In this document: positions 54,082 through 64,000 of the stretch, piece by piece
Numbering within the stretch: position 1 is the first letter of the stretch
Layout: each line of letters starts with the position of its first letter
Source: Chara braunii
Lineage: Eukaryota; Streptophyta; Charophyceae; Charales; Characeae
Direction: 5' to 3'
Assembly (NCBI GenBank): GCA_003427395.1
Contig: BFEA01000085.1
Span: 2,571,296 to 2,635,295 of the forward strand
DNA: 64,000 nt
Notes under the pieces: generated by a model
What the model was told of the DNA's origin: nothing
Databases searched by the model: none
What the model saw: the letters and a program-made list of their open reading frames with translations, nothing else
Program-made: the position numbers and the translations under genes

Positions 54082-55250
54082 GAATCTGCCTAGTTTCGGA
54101 GGCAGATTCACTAATGTAAATCTATGGAAGAAGGACAACGGGATTGAAAAGAAAAAGAGAAAACCAATTCTAACTAAAATCAAAAATAAAAATGAAAGAG
54201 AAAAAGAAAAAGAAAAAGAAGCCAAAACTACTAACTACCCCGTCTTGCCAACTGTCACAACGGGGCCTAATCCTAACCAATCCCGAACTTAATGTAGCGG
54301 GTTCGAGGCCCCGTTGCCCGGAGTCGGTGTTAAAATGCAGTTCCCCAAAAAACACTGGCTCAGAGGCCGAGGCAAATTCGATCCCTGCATCTGCTATTTG
54401 ACAGCCTGCCCCGGTACCTACTGAGCTAGCTTCCACTTTGAGTAGAAGTGGAGCAACTCAAATATATGTAGAGTATTGGGGTTCAGCCCCCCTAGTGGCC
54501 CGAGCCCGTATTTAAGTCTGTGTCCGTATGCACGCTTGCCTATCTGAGTGTCTGTCGGCTTGAGCGTGTGTGTGACCCACAAAGATACTTGATTCACCGG
54601 TAGGCTCGAAGAGTCAGTACTTACCTTTGACCATGACATTGAGGGTTGCAACAAGGAAAACACTCAAGTGGTAGGGAAAGAGGCCCGTGACACTTCAGAT
54701 CAGCAGGAAATACTAAAGTAGCGGGTAGGTTGGTATCACACGAAGCAGAGGTAGATGTGCCTGACACTCGAGGCTGCGCAAAGGGAGACAACAATTGACA
54801 TTTTTAAAGGCCCAACACCGGTCGTCGCCGCTTGGTGTGGTGGTGACACGTTTCTATTGGCTGCCCTAGCCTCACGGTCGAGTCTTATATTATTATTTCA
54901 GTCCGCTTTCGAGCTTAAGGCGGTGCGACCCACAGATTCTCTCGTACCGGTCGGTCTGACACCTCTGGACTCAATCTAATTTGTTTTTCCGTTACCGCCT
55001 GAACCTTTGACTGATTTAGATCGAGGTCGCTGCATCCCGTGCGACCTTTTCTTGTTCTCTTCCAACCCTCCGGCCCTCCCGGCCGAAGACTTGTAATTTT
55101 TACTAACCCTTACCTGTTGCCGCATGCATCGTATCACTGAGCATGATCACATAGAAATCTCGACCTCAATGGTTGAGAAGTTTGCTTAACGACGCTCTGC
55201 CAAAAATTTCTCACTTTCTATTCCAGACTGTCTTCGCCGTGGCTACCTAG
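54082..55250 (-). mobile_element. X-family LTR-like repeat, copy XB (minus)
   Basis: In reverse complement it follows X0 from 13300 to about 14600: AAAAATTTTTGGCA-like (55210), GTCTTCGGCC/GGCCGGAGG hairpin (55090-55065), GGTCGC/GCGACC stem (55045-55022), CCCTCAATGTCATGG (54640), GATGAATCAAG-like (54590), the tRNA-like segment (54436-54372) and a T-rich tail (54235-54180). It lacks about 175 bp at the start that X0 and XA have (the TGTCGGAGCA end and hairpin). It ends next to a perfect hairpin GAATCTGCC/GGCAGATTC (54082-54109) of S-family type. Confidence 0.6.
54372..54436 (-). repeat. tRNA-like segment inside XB
   Basis: Minus strand: box A TAGCTCAGTAGG (54429-54418) fits the consensus well, and box B-like GGGATCGAATTT is at 54385-54374. 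The spacing is about 32 nt. No acceptor stem closes. CCACTT/AAGTGG (about 54433-54451) forms the neighbouring hairpin. Confidence 0.5.
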
Positions 55251-57119
55251 ATGAAGTTGCGGTTTGAAGACCCTCACTGTCCCCCTTGGTGCGTCCATAC
55301 TGTCAGGATTTTAACATGGGTCTCCCACTTATCCAAAAATTATAATACCAAGGAAAAATTGTTTCATATGACTCAAAGTGGGGATACTGGATCTGTACTA
55401 CAGTTACGGAGGTCACCAAGGAAGATAATGATAGCCTCTCCCCCCCAACTTTAGACTTTATTTGCTAGGATCTCGTTGGGTATTCGAGGAGTTAGCAATC
55501 ATAATTGAATCCTACACTTTGGACGCGGGTCTTAATCTAAGTCAAATTTTACCGTTCCACCCGAAGTTTAATGCGAGGGGATCGGCTATCTCGGTCTCAA
55601 CCCACCATAGTCGGTTGATTAGGCCGGATTTGCGCCCCACCATTTTATTATTATAACGGTGGTACTCGTACTGGTTACGCAGTACAGGATAAAAATTCTC
55701 CTATCAACATATCTAGACGTGACTTTTGATCCCTCCGATATTTACTTGAACCAATCCCATCATTAAGGAGACTCCCCTCAGGTCTCAGCTCCAGACCGTA
55801 ATCGGAAGGCCCGCTGTCTAGTTATATTTGGTCAGCAGCCCACGTTGGGAGTTACGTCCCAACGATGTCAATTTTTCACCATAGGCTTGGTAGTTTTAAG
55901 TCCCTCAGACTGACCTCCTAAAGTGCAGGAGCGATGATCATTTTTTTTTTTTTTAATATACATATGAAAATCAATTTGACCAAAGAATTTATCTCCCCTC
56001 GTCAATTTGTCTTTTAAAAGGTGAACAACCCCATTGAATATATATATGAAAGAAAACAATTTCATCAACAAGAATGATTTAACATGATTGTCATATTTTT
56101 ACTGATCGAGGGGCATCGTTAGAGCCACTTAGGTGCCGTGTCCTCCAGATCTCGATCATAGGCTGGACAGACACACGCCTCGGGGATCTTTTTCCAACAG
56201 AAAAAGTCAAACCAAAATACCCATAAAAAAATATAAAAAGTATTTATTTAACTCATTGTCTTGTCAGAAGGCAGAAAAACATTCATCTTATTTATAGCAT
56301 ACATTTCCCTGACTCACAGGGTTTTTCAAATGCCTAAAAAAAAAATGATATTTTCATGTCCTTTTCAAAAATAACCACATAAGATAAAGCATGAAAGAGA
56401 CTAACCATAAATGTAAAGCACTTTCAAAATGTACATGTCACATTTCATTTTATCATTTTTTAACACTTAGGCGTTTTTTTTAGCATCCAAGTTCAAGACT
56501 TACTAGCATAATTGACATACACATCCAAGATACATATCTTATCAAACAAAACCAGACACTCGACTATCTCAATTGTAAAAGTGAGAGTGCTCATGTTCAC
56601 CATCGGTATACCTCATAAATAAGCTCAAAACAAAGAAACTAAACTGAATACAAAACATAAGACCAAGATAACCCAGACTGAAGCACGGAATCTTATGGCA
56701 AAAATGAGTCACACGTCTCATCTATCCTCTACCACTAGAGTACAAATGCCGAAAAATGTAAGGGACACCACAAAATCTCCTAAACCTAATAAGCGTGAAT
56801 AATGGAGTACACATTTTGTAAAAAAAAACATTCTACCTGAAGCTATATCTAAGAAGAGAAAATAACACACTCATCACACTTTTTCCTCTACCCTCAATCA
56901 CTAATATACAATGCATTTTCCGGAGAAAGGAAAAAATGTAAGAATCTTGCCTTAGATATTTGAAAAAGATCTCATAAAAATTTTCATCTCAATTTTATAA
57001 GGTGAGCCCCTGTTCATATAATTGGACCATGAACCCTTCCTTGGTTTTCTTAATCAAGTTTTCCCTTTTATCGATGAGTCTGTTGTTCTCATCAAGGTCG
57101 ACTAATCCCTTAGCCCTAT
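55251..57119 (-). mobile_element. 3' internal non-coding region following the minus-strand gag
   Basis: Aligns in reverse complement with 42950-44533 (see there), with many small indels. It is AT-rich and no frame is open in both copies. In minus orientation it runs from the end of gag to the XB repeat, so gag, this region and the X repeat form one conserved order seen twice in the window. Confidence 0.6.
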
Positions 57120-59146
57120 CTATCTTAAATCCAAGACACTCATCTCTTCTGTGAATCCTCTTCATACAATACCAACATAATTTTCTCTCCTCCTCTTTTG
57201 TCCTCTTTGCAGGTGGTGGAAGGCTATGGGATGTTGTCCCGATTTCTCACTTTTCTTCCTTTGGAGTCATCATTTCAAGACATGATTTTTTCTTACCATG
57301 TTCCGTCTCGTTACCTGCCAGCGGGGATTCCTCCACTCCTTCAGCATTTTCACTGGACGGGGTAAAAACTCCAACCACTACCTTTTCATCCTGTCTATCG
57401 TCAAGTCCTACCAATCCTTTTTTCCTTCTTGGATTTTTCTCTTCGTCCTCAACCTCCTTAATGTCTTGTATTTCGACTTTTGCCTGAATATTCACTTTGA
57501 ATTTCTTCAGCGTTTCTCCCGCCTCTTTCCACCTCTTTCTACCTCTTTTCTCATGTCTCACTCTCTTGTTTCCTCTCATTCTTTTCAAACTCAATTGTCT
57601 TACCCTGCTCGCTGATTTTTACCTCCAACTTACCAACCTCTTTTTCCAACATTTCTCTTTCCATTTTCTCTAACTCTACCTCCTTACTCTTGTTGTTAAG
57701 AGCAGTGCTTAGTGCCTCTACCTTCAATTCGAACTTCCATTGTTCAACTTTTGTCTTCCCTACCTCATCTTTCAATTTTTCCATTTCCCTTTCCATCCTT
57801 GTCCACTGCATATCCGTTGTCTCTTCCCTCACTCTTATTCTCTGAATCTTTTTCATAATTTCAAGGACGTGGCTTACCACCCCCTGCGTGAGCAACTCCG
57901 TTTTCTCCTTTATCATGTCTTTGAGTTCCTGTATAGGGATTCCCAATCTTTTCTCTCTTCCTTCTTTCCTCCTCCCTTCTTCCACCTTTTCCAACTTATC
58001 GGTCACATCTGCTTCTCCTTCAAGGAGTCATTCACAATCCTCCCTGAGCATCTCATGTAGTTGAATCAATCTGTTTACATCAGAGGTCAGTTTGGAGTTG
58101 ACCACAATCTCAGAGAGTAGTACTTTTTCCAGCTTTAGGCTCCAGGGTGCATCCAATGGTAACTCATTTTCTCTTAACAGGGCAACAACTTGATTTCTCT
58201 GCTCTTTGTTGCTCTCTTCCATTTTCTGTCTCTCCTCCTCAGTCAACCTTCTCGATCCCTGTTCCTTAGGAGGTTCCTCTGAGGCAGTTGTCTTGGTACC
58301 TTTTGACGGTCCTGCCTCATCTGCTTTTTCCTTGCCTTTTTCTTTTTTTTCCCCCTTCTTTCATCCTTTTACTTCCTTTCTTCTCTTTGGAGACGTGTCA
58401 CTACCTTCCATCTCCTTTTCAACGTATTTTCCCATTCTTTGTGTTTTAGCCCCCTTCACTGAGTCATTGTCATCCAGTGTCTGTCTCTTTGCCTCATCAT
58501 TTCCTAATTGAGGAGATGTGTCGCCTCTTTCGTTTTTCCTCTGGGCCCTTCTATCCATCCTTTCCCCTCTTTTTCCTATCAACAGTCTCATTTTCAGAAG
58601 CAGTTGTTTTTTCTTCTGTCGTTGTACATCCAGGGGATAGACCTTCCTCAACTTAACAAGGAATCCTCCCCAGGTGTCTGATCCTTCTTCGACCTTTCTC
58701 ACTGCTTCATATTCTCTTGGTGCTACCCTTTTCATCACTTGCTTCAACTTCTCTTCTTTCCCCCATCTCCTTTTCTCTGCACAAAGGTCGATACTATCCT
58801 CAAAGTCTTTCAAATTTTTGTCATCTTCGATTTCATCCCTTTCTAAATCCCCATATTTAGCCCACATTTCGGCTTTGAAAGTCATTTATCCCAGACAATC
58901 CGAGACAATTTCGTTCATCTTCTTCCTGCATTCTCCCAACCCTGTCACTTTAAGTAACATGAGTTGAGTATCCCACTCTCTCCTGAAGGCATACTCCTCA
59001 AATTCCCTCATGAATGTCCTCAAATTGTCCTCTTTCTTGTAAACAGGCATCCCATCAGAATCCTTTGTCACCTGCCGCAACCTTTGTCGTCCTTCCCTGC
59101 CAGAAACTGGCCTGGAAGTGCCCGCCGTCCCTCCCTTCTGTGTCAT
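57120..59146 (-). pseudogene. gag: Ty3/gypsy-type Gag with long coiled coil and CCHC knuckle, broken by stops
   Basis: ATG at 59146. The first 86 codons hold a capsid-like start (NLRTFMREFEEYAFRREWD). A TAA (58886-58888) then interrupts and the frame continues in phase directly with ATG (58885; W.KYGDLE...), so a single nonsense change splits capsid. Later pieces 58246-58028, 58006-57551 and 57594-57247 are Glu/Lys-rich with heptad-like leucines, predicting a long coiled coil. A zinc knuckle C-x2-C-x4-H-x4-C lies at 57177-57136. Total span is about 2.0 kb, long for Gag because of the coiled-coil insert. It follows the pol end (59307) by only about 160 nt on the same strand. At least three interruptions make it non-functional. 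Confidence 0.65.
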
Positions 59147-59306
59147 TGTCGTTCCTCCTTTCAGGATTATACCTGCACACAGAAAAGGGAAAAAATGGTG
59201 GCAGGTGCAAAACGGTGTTAGTAGTTGGGTAACAATATCAGATTCGCAATGATGCTATTACAAGGTGTTTTAAGGGCATCAAATTGTTTTATCTTAGCTT
59301 CAAGTT

Positions 59307-60410
59307 TTAACTCACTTCCTGTCTCATTCGAAATTTCTTCAGCCTGGACAAAGAAACTCAATCTCGTCTTGCTGTTCCATCAATTTCTTCCAACTCATAG
59401 GCTCCGTGATTCCTCTGACGCCTGACTTTGTAGGGTCCCAACCATCTCTTGTCCAACTTTCTTGACCATTGTTTCTTCAGAGATGAATCGTATAATATTA
59501 TCTCGTCCCCAATTGCCAATGGTTCGCTTCTTACGCGAGGAAGCCGGTCTCATCTCTCTTTATCCTTCCCACGACTGTCAGTCACCTTCTCGACTGCCTT
59601 CTGTATCCTTTCTTCCGTAACACTGACTTGCCTCGCTCTGATGTCAAGTAGTTCTTCGAGTGTTTTCAAGATCCTGTCTCCGCCAGTTTTTCAGAAAACT
59701 TTCTATCGGAAAGGTGGCATGTCTTCCATACCACAACATCGCATGAGCATAACTTGTGGTCTTTCTGACCGTGACGTTTTCAATGAAGAATACGGTTCGC
59801 AGAAATTTTGGCCAGAGATTTTGTTTTCCAGCTGTCCATTTCGTCAGTAATTTTGTGATGGTACTGTGACCTCTCTCCACTGGTGCGTTGGCCTGAGGAT
59901 GTGCCCTGTACCCCAAGGTCATCCAATAATTCCTTCACTTCTCCACACGTAAACTCCGACCCTCTGTCCATTGTAAACTCTATCACGAAGGGGTATCGAA
60001 GGTAATATTCCTGGTGCAATCAACCAAGACTACCCCAGTCTTGGTTCGGATGACTTTCCCATTCATAAACCCCGTAAGGATATCTCTTGCATCAAAGATA
60101 TAATTATATCCTCCAAGCCCCAGCGACATTGCCAGAAGATCCAAGTGGACCACTGCCCCTACATCTTTGATATACCTTGGATGTAGGGGTTCCTTATATC
60201 TGATCGGAGATCTGACTTGGCAAGGGACGCACGACTTGCAGTACTTTCGAATCATTTCGTACATATCATCCCAAAAGTAGAGTTCGGTCACCTTTTTTAT
60301 GGTAGTGGCAAAACTCATGTGACTGACTACAGGTTCATCGTGAAGAGCTGCTATGACATCGATCTGTCGATTTCTGCCGCAAAACTCTTTTATCCCTGAT
60401 GAAGAGATGG
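59307..60410 (-). pseudogene. pol: Ty3/gypsy integrase, frameshifted
   Basis: Integrase inserts the cDNA into the host genome. In order: zinc-binding region (LHDEPVVSH at about 60345-60320, then CKSCVPCQ at 60240-60218); catalytic core with first Asp in VVHLDLLAM (about 60141-60139), second Asp in MDRGSEFTCGEV (60019-59780 frame) and Glu in PQANAPVERGHS (59922-59644 frame); and a C-terminal GPY-type module (RWLGPYKVRR... AYELEEIDGT at about 59450-59370), ending at TAA 59309-59307. The three core pieces lie in different frames, implying frameshifts near 60010 and 59920. Domain order after RNase H identifies Metaviridae-type pol. No chromodomain follows; gag does. Confidence 0.75.
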
Positions 60411-60644
60411 TCTCCTCTTACTATATAGTGGTCCCTCATGCGAAGAGTCATTTCACTAACATCCCTTTCTCGTTTATCACCGGAGAGAAAAAAGTCTCAT
60501 TTCTATATGAAACCCGTAGTATTCTTCCTTCCGAAAATCTTCCGAGATTTCACCCTGTTCAAACTCCTCTCCTTCCATTTCCTCATCAAACTCAGGATCG
60601 TCTCCCAACACTATCTCGTCTGCCTTTACTATCTCTTCTTCATT
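60411..60644 (-). other. Linker between RNase H and integrase, decayed
   Basis: Glu/Asp-rich in the pol direction (EFDEEMEGEEFEQGE-like), with frame changes. No domain. Confidence 0.4.
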
Positions 60645-61623
60645 CTAAGTCTGGACTTGCAGGAGCAAGTTGACAAGGTAATGTACTCTCCCCATCGTCA
60701 ACAAGTGTTGATCCACTTGTCTCGTACCTGCCTCAATCGTATCAGGATCGTCCGTCAACCTGTAACTTTCTGCTAAAGCCAGTTCTGTCATCCATTCTCC
60801 ATTTTTTTCTCCCCATGGGTCTTCTTCAACGAAAGGTTTTAACACCAACCCTCCGATTTTTACAAAAGTTGCAGGCACAAACCACATGGGTTTTCCTCTC
60901 CTTGCTTCCTTGTCGTTGATACTTAGTTTCTATGGGTTTACATAGAGTTGCATATCGTCCTCATCCAGGAATCCATCTCCTGGTGACGTTTCCTCATTGG
61001 CCTCTCCAAGTTTTCCCCATTTTATCCTGCTTAACCCATCAGCCCTATTCTTGTCCCCTGGGATACGCTCTAACTGAAAATCGAACATCCAGATGTACGT
61101 GAGTCATCTGGCGATTGTAGGATCCGTAGGTGAAAAATTCTTGAGGGAATACATAAGGGCAGTTGGGTCTACCCTCATGATAAATCTTCTCTCGTAGAGG
61201 TAGTGTCTAAAGACACGTAAGCAGTGTAGCACTGCCAAAACCTCCTTTTTGAATTGTGAATAGTTTCACTCGGTAGTATTGAGGGTTCGGTTCTCAAAAC
61301 GCAAAGGTCTTTCATTCCTTTCAAGATCTGTCTGTATCAGGACTCCTCCCAAGGCTGTGGGTCCGGCATCAGTTTCTATGATGAAGGGTCGCTCTATAAT
61401 GGCTTCATCGTCTGAAACCCTCAGCACGATATTTCCTTCCTCAAATTCCTTCTTCAAACTTTTCACTACTTGTTCCTGTTTCTCTCCCCATTCTCATTCT
61501 TAGTTCTTCCTTACCAACTTTCTCACGTATTCAGTCTTAGCACCAAACCTTTCGATGAATATTCTCCAGAATCCGCATGTTGTAAGAAAACATCTCACTT
61601 CGCTGATGTTCCAACGACGTAGG
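60645..61623 (-). pseudogene. pol: Ty3/gypsy RT thumb/connection and RNase H, with stops
   Basis: RNase H removes RNA from the RNA:DNA hybrid. Just after the RT frame, another frame reads WNISEVRCFLTTCGFWR, the usual W.....vR.FLG..gyYR motif, so a frameshift lies near 61625. RNase H follows: ETDAGPTALGGVLIQ (about 61374-61330), RPLRFENRTLN (61300), FKKEVLAVLHCLRVFRHYL (61250-61195) and the closing NRADGLSR (about 61050-61030). In-frame stops fall after TLNTTE (near 61265), near 61100 and near 60930. The frame at 60887-60645 continues the linker. Confidence 0.7.
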
Positions 61624-62335
61624 TTATTCAAGGATTTTATTTGTTTTCCTAGTGTCTAGGCGACGACCTTGCTCATTGCATACAAAACCCAATATGGTAG
61701 CCTCTCTCATGCAGTGTCGGAACGTAGCTCCACTTGCCGTGATATTATATTTTTGTAACAGATCAAACACCTTTCTGAGATCATTGACATGATCCAAGAC
61801 AAACCTCCTTATGCCAGGTGCAACCTCTTGTTCATCTTTCACCATTGGACCTTTTACTGTCAGATCCTCGATATAGGGTTCATTGATTTGTGAACTGATC
61901 GGTTGCATAACTCTGACCATACTTTTTTGTACAATGGCTACCACATTTGTCCATCCTTGGGGTGCCACGTTCATGTGGATCAGTCCCCTTGGAGTGTGCA
62001 TTGCAGTTATCGGTCTATCGGTCGGATAAACTGGAAACTGGTCATAACCAGAGTACAAGTCTATGAGCGAGATAATAGATTTTTCTGCACATGCTTCAAA
62101 GAGTTGATCAACTTTGGGGAGCTCTCCAACATCCCTAACCGTCACAACATTCAATCTTTGTAAATCTTGCACCCACCTGAGTACTTTATTTGGCTTCATG
62201 AAACAGAACAAAGGTGAGGCACAAGGCCCGCTAGAAAATTCTGCCACATAAGAGTCATCCTTTCCATCAAGGTACTCTACTACTCTCCTCTGATCATCAG
62301 GGTTTGCGTACCTAACCCCTCTAATATTCCAAGGT
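61624..62335 (-). pseudogene. pol: Ty3/gypsy reverse transcriptase
   Basis: Reverse transcriptase copies element RNA into cDNA. The frame is open from before 62247 to the stop at 61624. Motifs in order: RWVQDLQRLN, then DVGELPKVDQLFE; catalytic Asp in LIDLYSGYDQ (residue 63 of the listed frame); TPRGLIHMNVAPQGWTNVVA; then EPYIEDLTVKGP (residues 123-134) where [FY]xDD is expected; and ILGFVCNEQGRRLDTRK. The wording resembles gypsy RTs known from fungi. The second catalytic motif reads Y-I-E-D, replacing the first Asp of the pair, which would be expected to disable the enzyme. No protease motif (D[ST]GA) was found upstream; frames are broken at 62250-62560. Confidence 0.8.
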
Positions 62336-63700
62336 TGGTGCGGAAACCGTGTGAATCTGGATCATCCCCACCTTGTCAACATCCAATCTCCATCTCTGTT
62401 CATCGTTAAAGGCATAGGTTTTTCATATTGATCAGTAGGGAGCCTTTTACCTCTCCTCTCCCCTTTAGGACCTCTGAGTTCACTGCACTGATTATCTCCG
62501 TTGCCTCTGGTTGGGAATGGATCAGGATGGACGGAATACTGTTGTTTCCACTCTGATCCTTCTGAATCAGGATTCCTGCCTCTGAGTCCATCTGGAGTTT
62601 TTCTCTTTTCTAGATACTGTCCTCATAGGCATAGCAAAGCTCAGCGATTTCTTTGTCTGTTCGAGGGACTGTAGCCTTTTCTTGCGAGTGGGAGAGTGAT
62701 TCTGGCTATCCCCATTGTAGGCCACCGAGTTCTGTTGAGGCACCGCCCCTGCTTCATTAGTCTTGAGTCTCTTGGACTGTCCAACTCCCGGTTCTGTGAA
62801 GCTGAGGGATAGATCCATGTGGGGAAGTGGGTTACTCTCAGAGCCTTCTTTCTGACCCTTTTTCTTCTTACGTTGCCTTGTTGGAGGATCGGTGTTTGCC
62901 GCACCAAAGGTCGGCACTACCACCATCGCAGCGAACCTCGGTTTGTAAAAGTTATCCTTGGAAGCGTGGGCTCTTTCCACCCGTGGTTCCTCCCTCCCTT
63001 TCGGGGAGGGGGGTGGGGGGTAGATTGGGCTGGGGCTCAGTCTCCGTGAGAGGGGTCGGGTGGGCGGTAGGAGTGGGGACCACAGCCAGTAGAGAAGTAG
63101 GAATGGGGTGAGGGGAGGAGGATATTTCCATATCCTGTGAGCCTGAGCTCTTCATACCCGACTGATCCTGCCCCTCCCCCTTCCCTCCCTGATCATTTAA
63201 CTTGACCATCCCTTCCTTACCGATACTTCCCTTTAGTCCCTCTTCTTCCCATTCCTTTGTTTTCGACGAATCCCCGGAGGATGAGGGTGTATTCCCCTTC
63301 TTATTCCTTGTCTGAAGTTGGGCTCTTTTTAGTTTCCATGCCTGGAGGGGCTGGGATTTTTTCGTTGGAACCCTACTTTTTTTCAGAGTCTTGTTCATCT
63401 GCTGAGGGACATAATTAATCCTTTTTTGTTCATCTGGATTGGAGGACTTCTCTCCAGCCTTTTTCCCAGGGTCACTGGGCTGCTGTAGGCTCGCGGAATT
63501 GGACTGACCCTCCTCGAGAGGAGGTCGTTCTTCATCCGTGTCTTTCCTTTTTTGGATATCCTTTGGGGCCTCGGTCTTTCGTCCCTTGCCTCCTGTAGAG
63601 GTTTTGTCTATTGCATTTGAGTTCCTCCCTTTCTCCCTGGGGCTATCAGAGATCAACACCTCCTTAAACCACCAGTACCTGGCCCAGCTATCGAGTCCGA
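62336..63700 (-). pseudogene. Low-complexity N-terminal part upstream of RT
   Basis: Frames 63836-62952 (294 codons) and 62980-62567 (137 codons) on the pol strand are rich in Lys, Glu, Ser, Pro and Gly with no recognisable capsid, zinc knuckle or protease. Both frames are open and overlap by 29 nt, consistent with one reading frame broken by a shift. They may be a disordered leader of the polyprotein. The first about 55 codons run into an inverted-repeat terminus (63669) and S-family DNA (63820), so the true start is probably below 63670. Confidence 0.4.
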
Positions 63701-63760
63701 GCCTCGGCCGACCAGTACGCCGATCCGTGCCGAGTCTCGGACTACCGGGCGCAGGCATCC
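63664..63760. repeat. Terminus related to the 8.1-kb inverted-repeat element
   Basis: CCACCAGTACCTGGCCCAGC at 63669 aligns with CCACCAGTACTCGGCCCACC at 8099, including the preceding TTAAA. No second inverted end is found within the window, so only one end is present. Confidence 0.45.
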
Positions 63761-63819
63761 CGAACGTCGGAGTGAGACGAACGAAAAAAACAGAAAAAAA
63801 AAAAACGAAAAAAAATATG

Positions 63820-63908
63820 GCAGTGTATATTCCCACGCTATAGCACGAGATTCATTCGATTTTGCTCATCCTATGGAGGGCGCAGTACCAAAAGGCCAGC
63901 CGCGATAC
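63820..63908 (+). repeat. S-family short repeat
   Basis: GCAGTGTATATTCCCACGCT, then ATAGCACGAG and ATTCATTCGATTTTGCTCAT followed by CCTATGGAGGG. Nearly the same as 53157 and 39731. Confidence 0.65.
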
Positions 63909-63909
63909 G

Positions 63910-64000
<91 letters not shown>
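63909..64000. repeat. (CG)n then (AG)n microsatellite, runs off the window
   Basis: CG dinucleotides at 63908-63924, then uninterrupted AG from 63925 to the end. Confidence 0.97.

Noticed and set aside
1-64000. Bacterial-style operons, promoters, terminators and ribosome binding sites
   Set aside because: Microsatellites, LTR elements, splice-like sites and the absence of long intact frames show that the DNA is eukaryotic, so such calls would have no meaning here.

Overview
This is eukaryotic, non-coding, repeat-dominated DNA. The reasons are long perfect microsatellites on both strands (AG, CT, CA, AAT, AAG), a decayed Ty3/gypsy-type LTR retrotransposon with recognisable Gag, RT, RNase H and integrase, tRNA-like promoter boxes inside repeats, a U2 snRNA-derived fragment and many splice-donor-like sites. 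No intact host protein gene, rRNA or functional tRNA gene could be supported. The species cannot be named. The RT wording around the first catalytic Asp and the V-K-G-P motif resembles gypsy elements known from fungi, but that is a family resemblance and not an identification. Six N bases sit inside repeats.

Layout. 0-9.5 kb: tandem duplications, microsatellites, two fold-back elements (7.1-7.4 kb), a short terminal-inverted-repeat element (8.1-8.3 kb) and a 140-bp tandem repeat. 9.5-13.2 kb: low-complexity DNA, one exon-like frame and a U2-like fragment. 13.2-20.9 kb: three blocks in the order X-type LTR-like repeat (+), a microsatellite-rich block with exon-like pieces (-), and a Y-type repeat (+). 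21-27 kb: degenerate repeats and a cluster of a short dispersed repeat (S family). 27-32.1 kb: two Y-type LTR-like repeats in series; the second ends at a likely tRNA-Asp primer-binding site. 32.1-39 kb: unrecognised AT-rich DNA and degenerate GC-rich repeats. 39.1-45.2 kb: a hairpin-dense X-type repeat (-), then a gag relic and its 3' region (+). 45.3-55.2 kb: Y (-), exon-like block (+), X (-), which is the 13.2-20 kb block order in reverse complement. 55.2-63.8 kb: the main gypsy-type element on the minus strand. The end is an (AG)n tract.

The most unusual signal is structural. Several unrelated-looking repeat families share one design: short hairpins whose tip sequence is conserved while the flanking arms differ from copy to copy yet stay complementary. 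It appears as a roughly 62-bp satellite (27.6-28.6 kb, tip CCCTAGGGTTAGGG), as an array with tip CTCCCGTGGGGTC (19.3-20.8 and 46.6-47.3 kb), as ACCCTTACAAGGGT hairpins at four sites, in the dispersed S family, and very densely at 39.1-41.2 kb. All coordinates and alignments were made by eye; identities are estimates.
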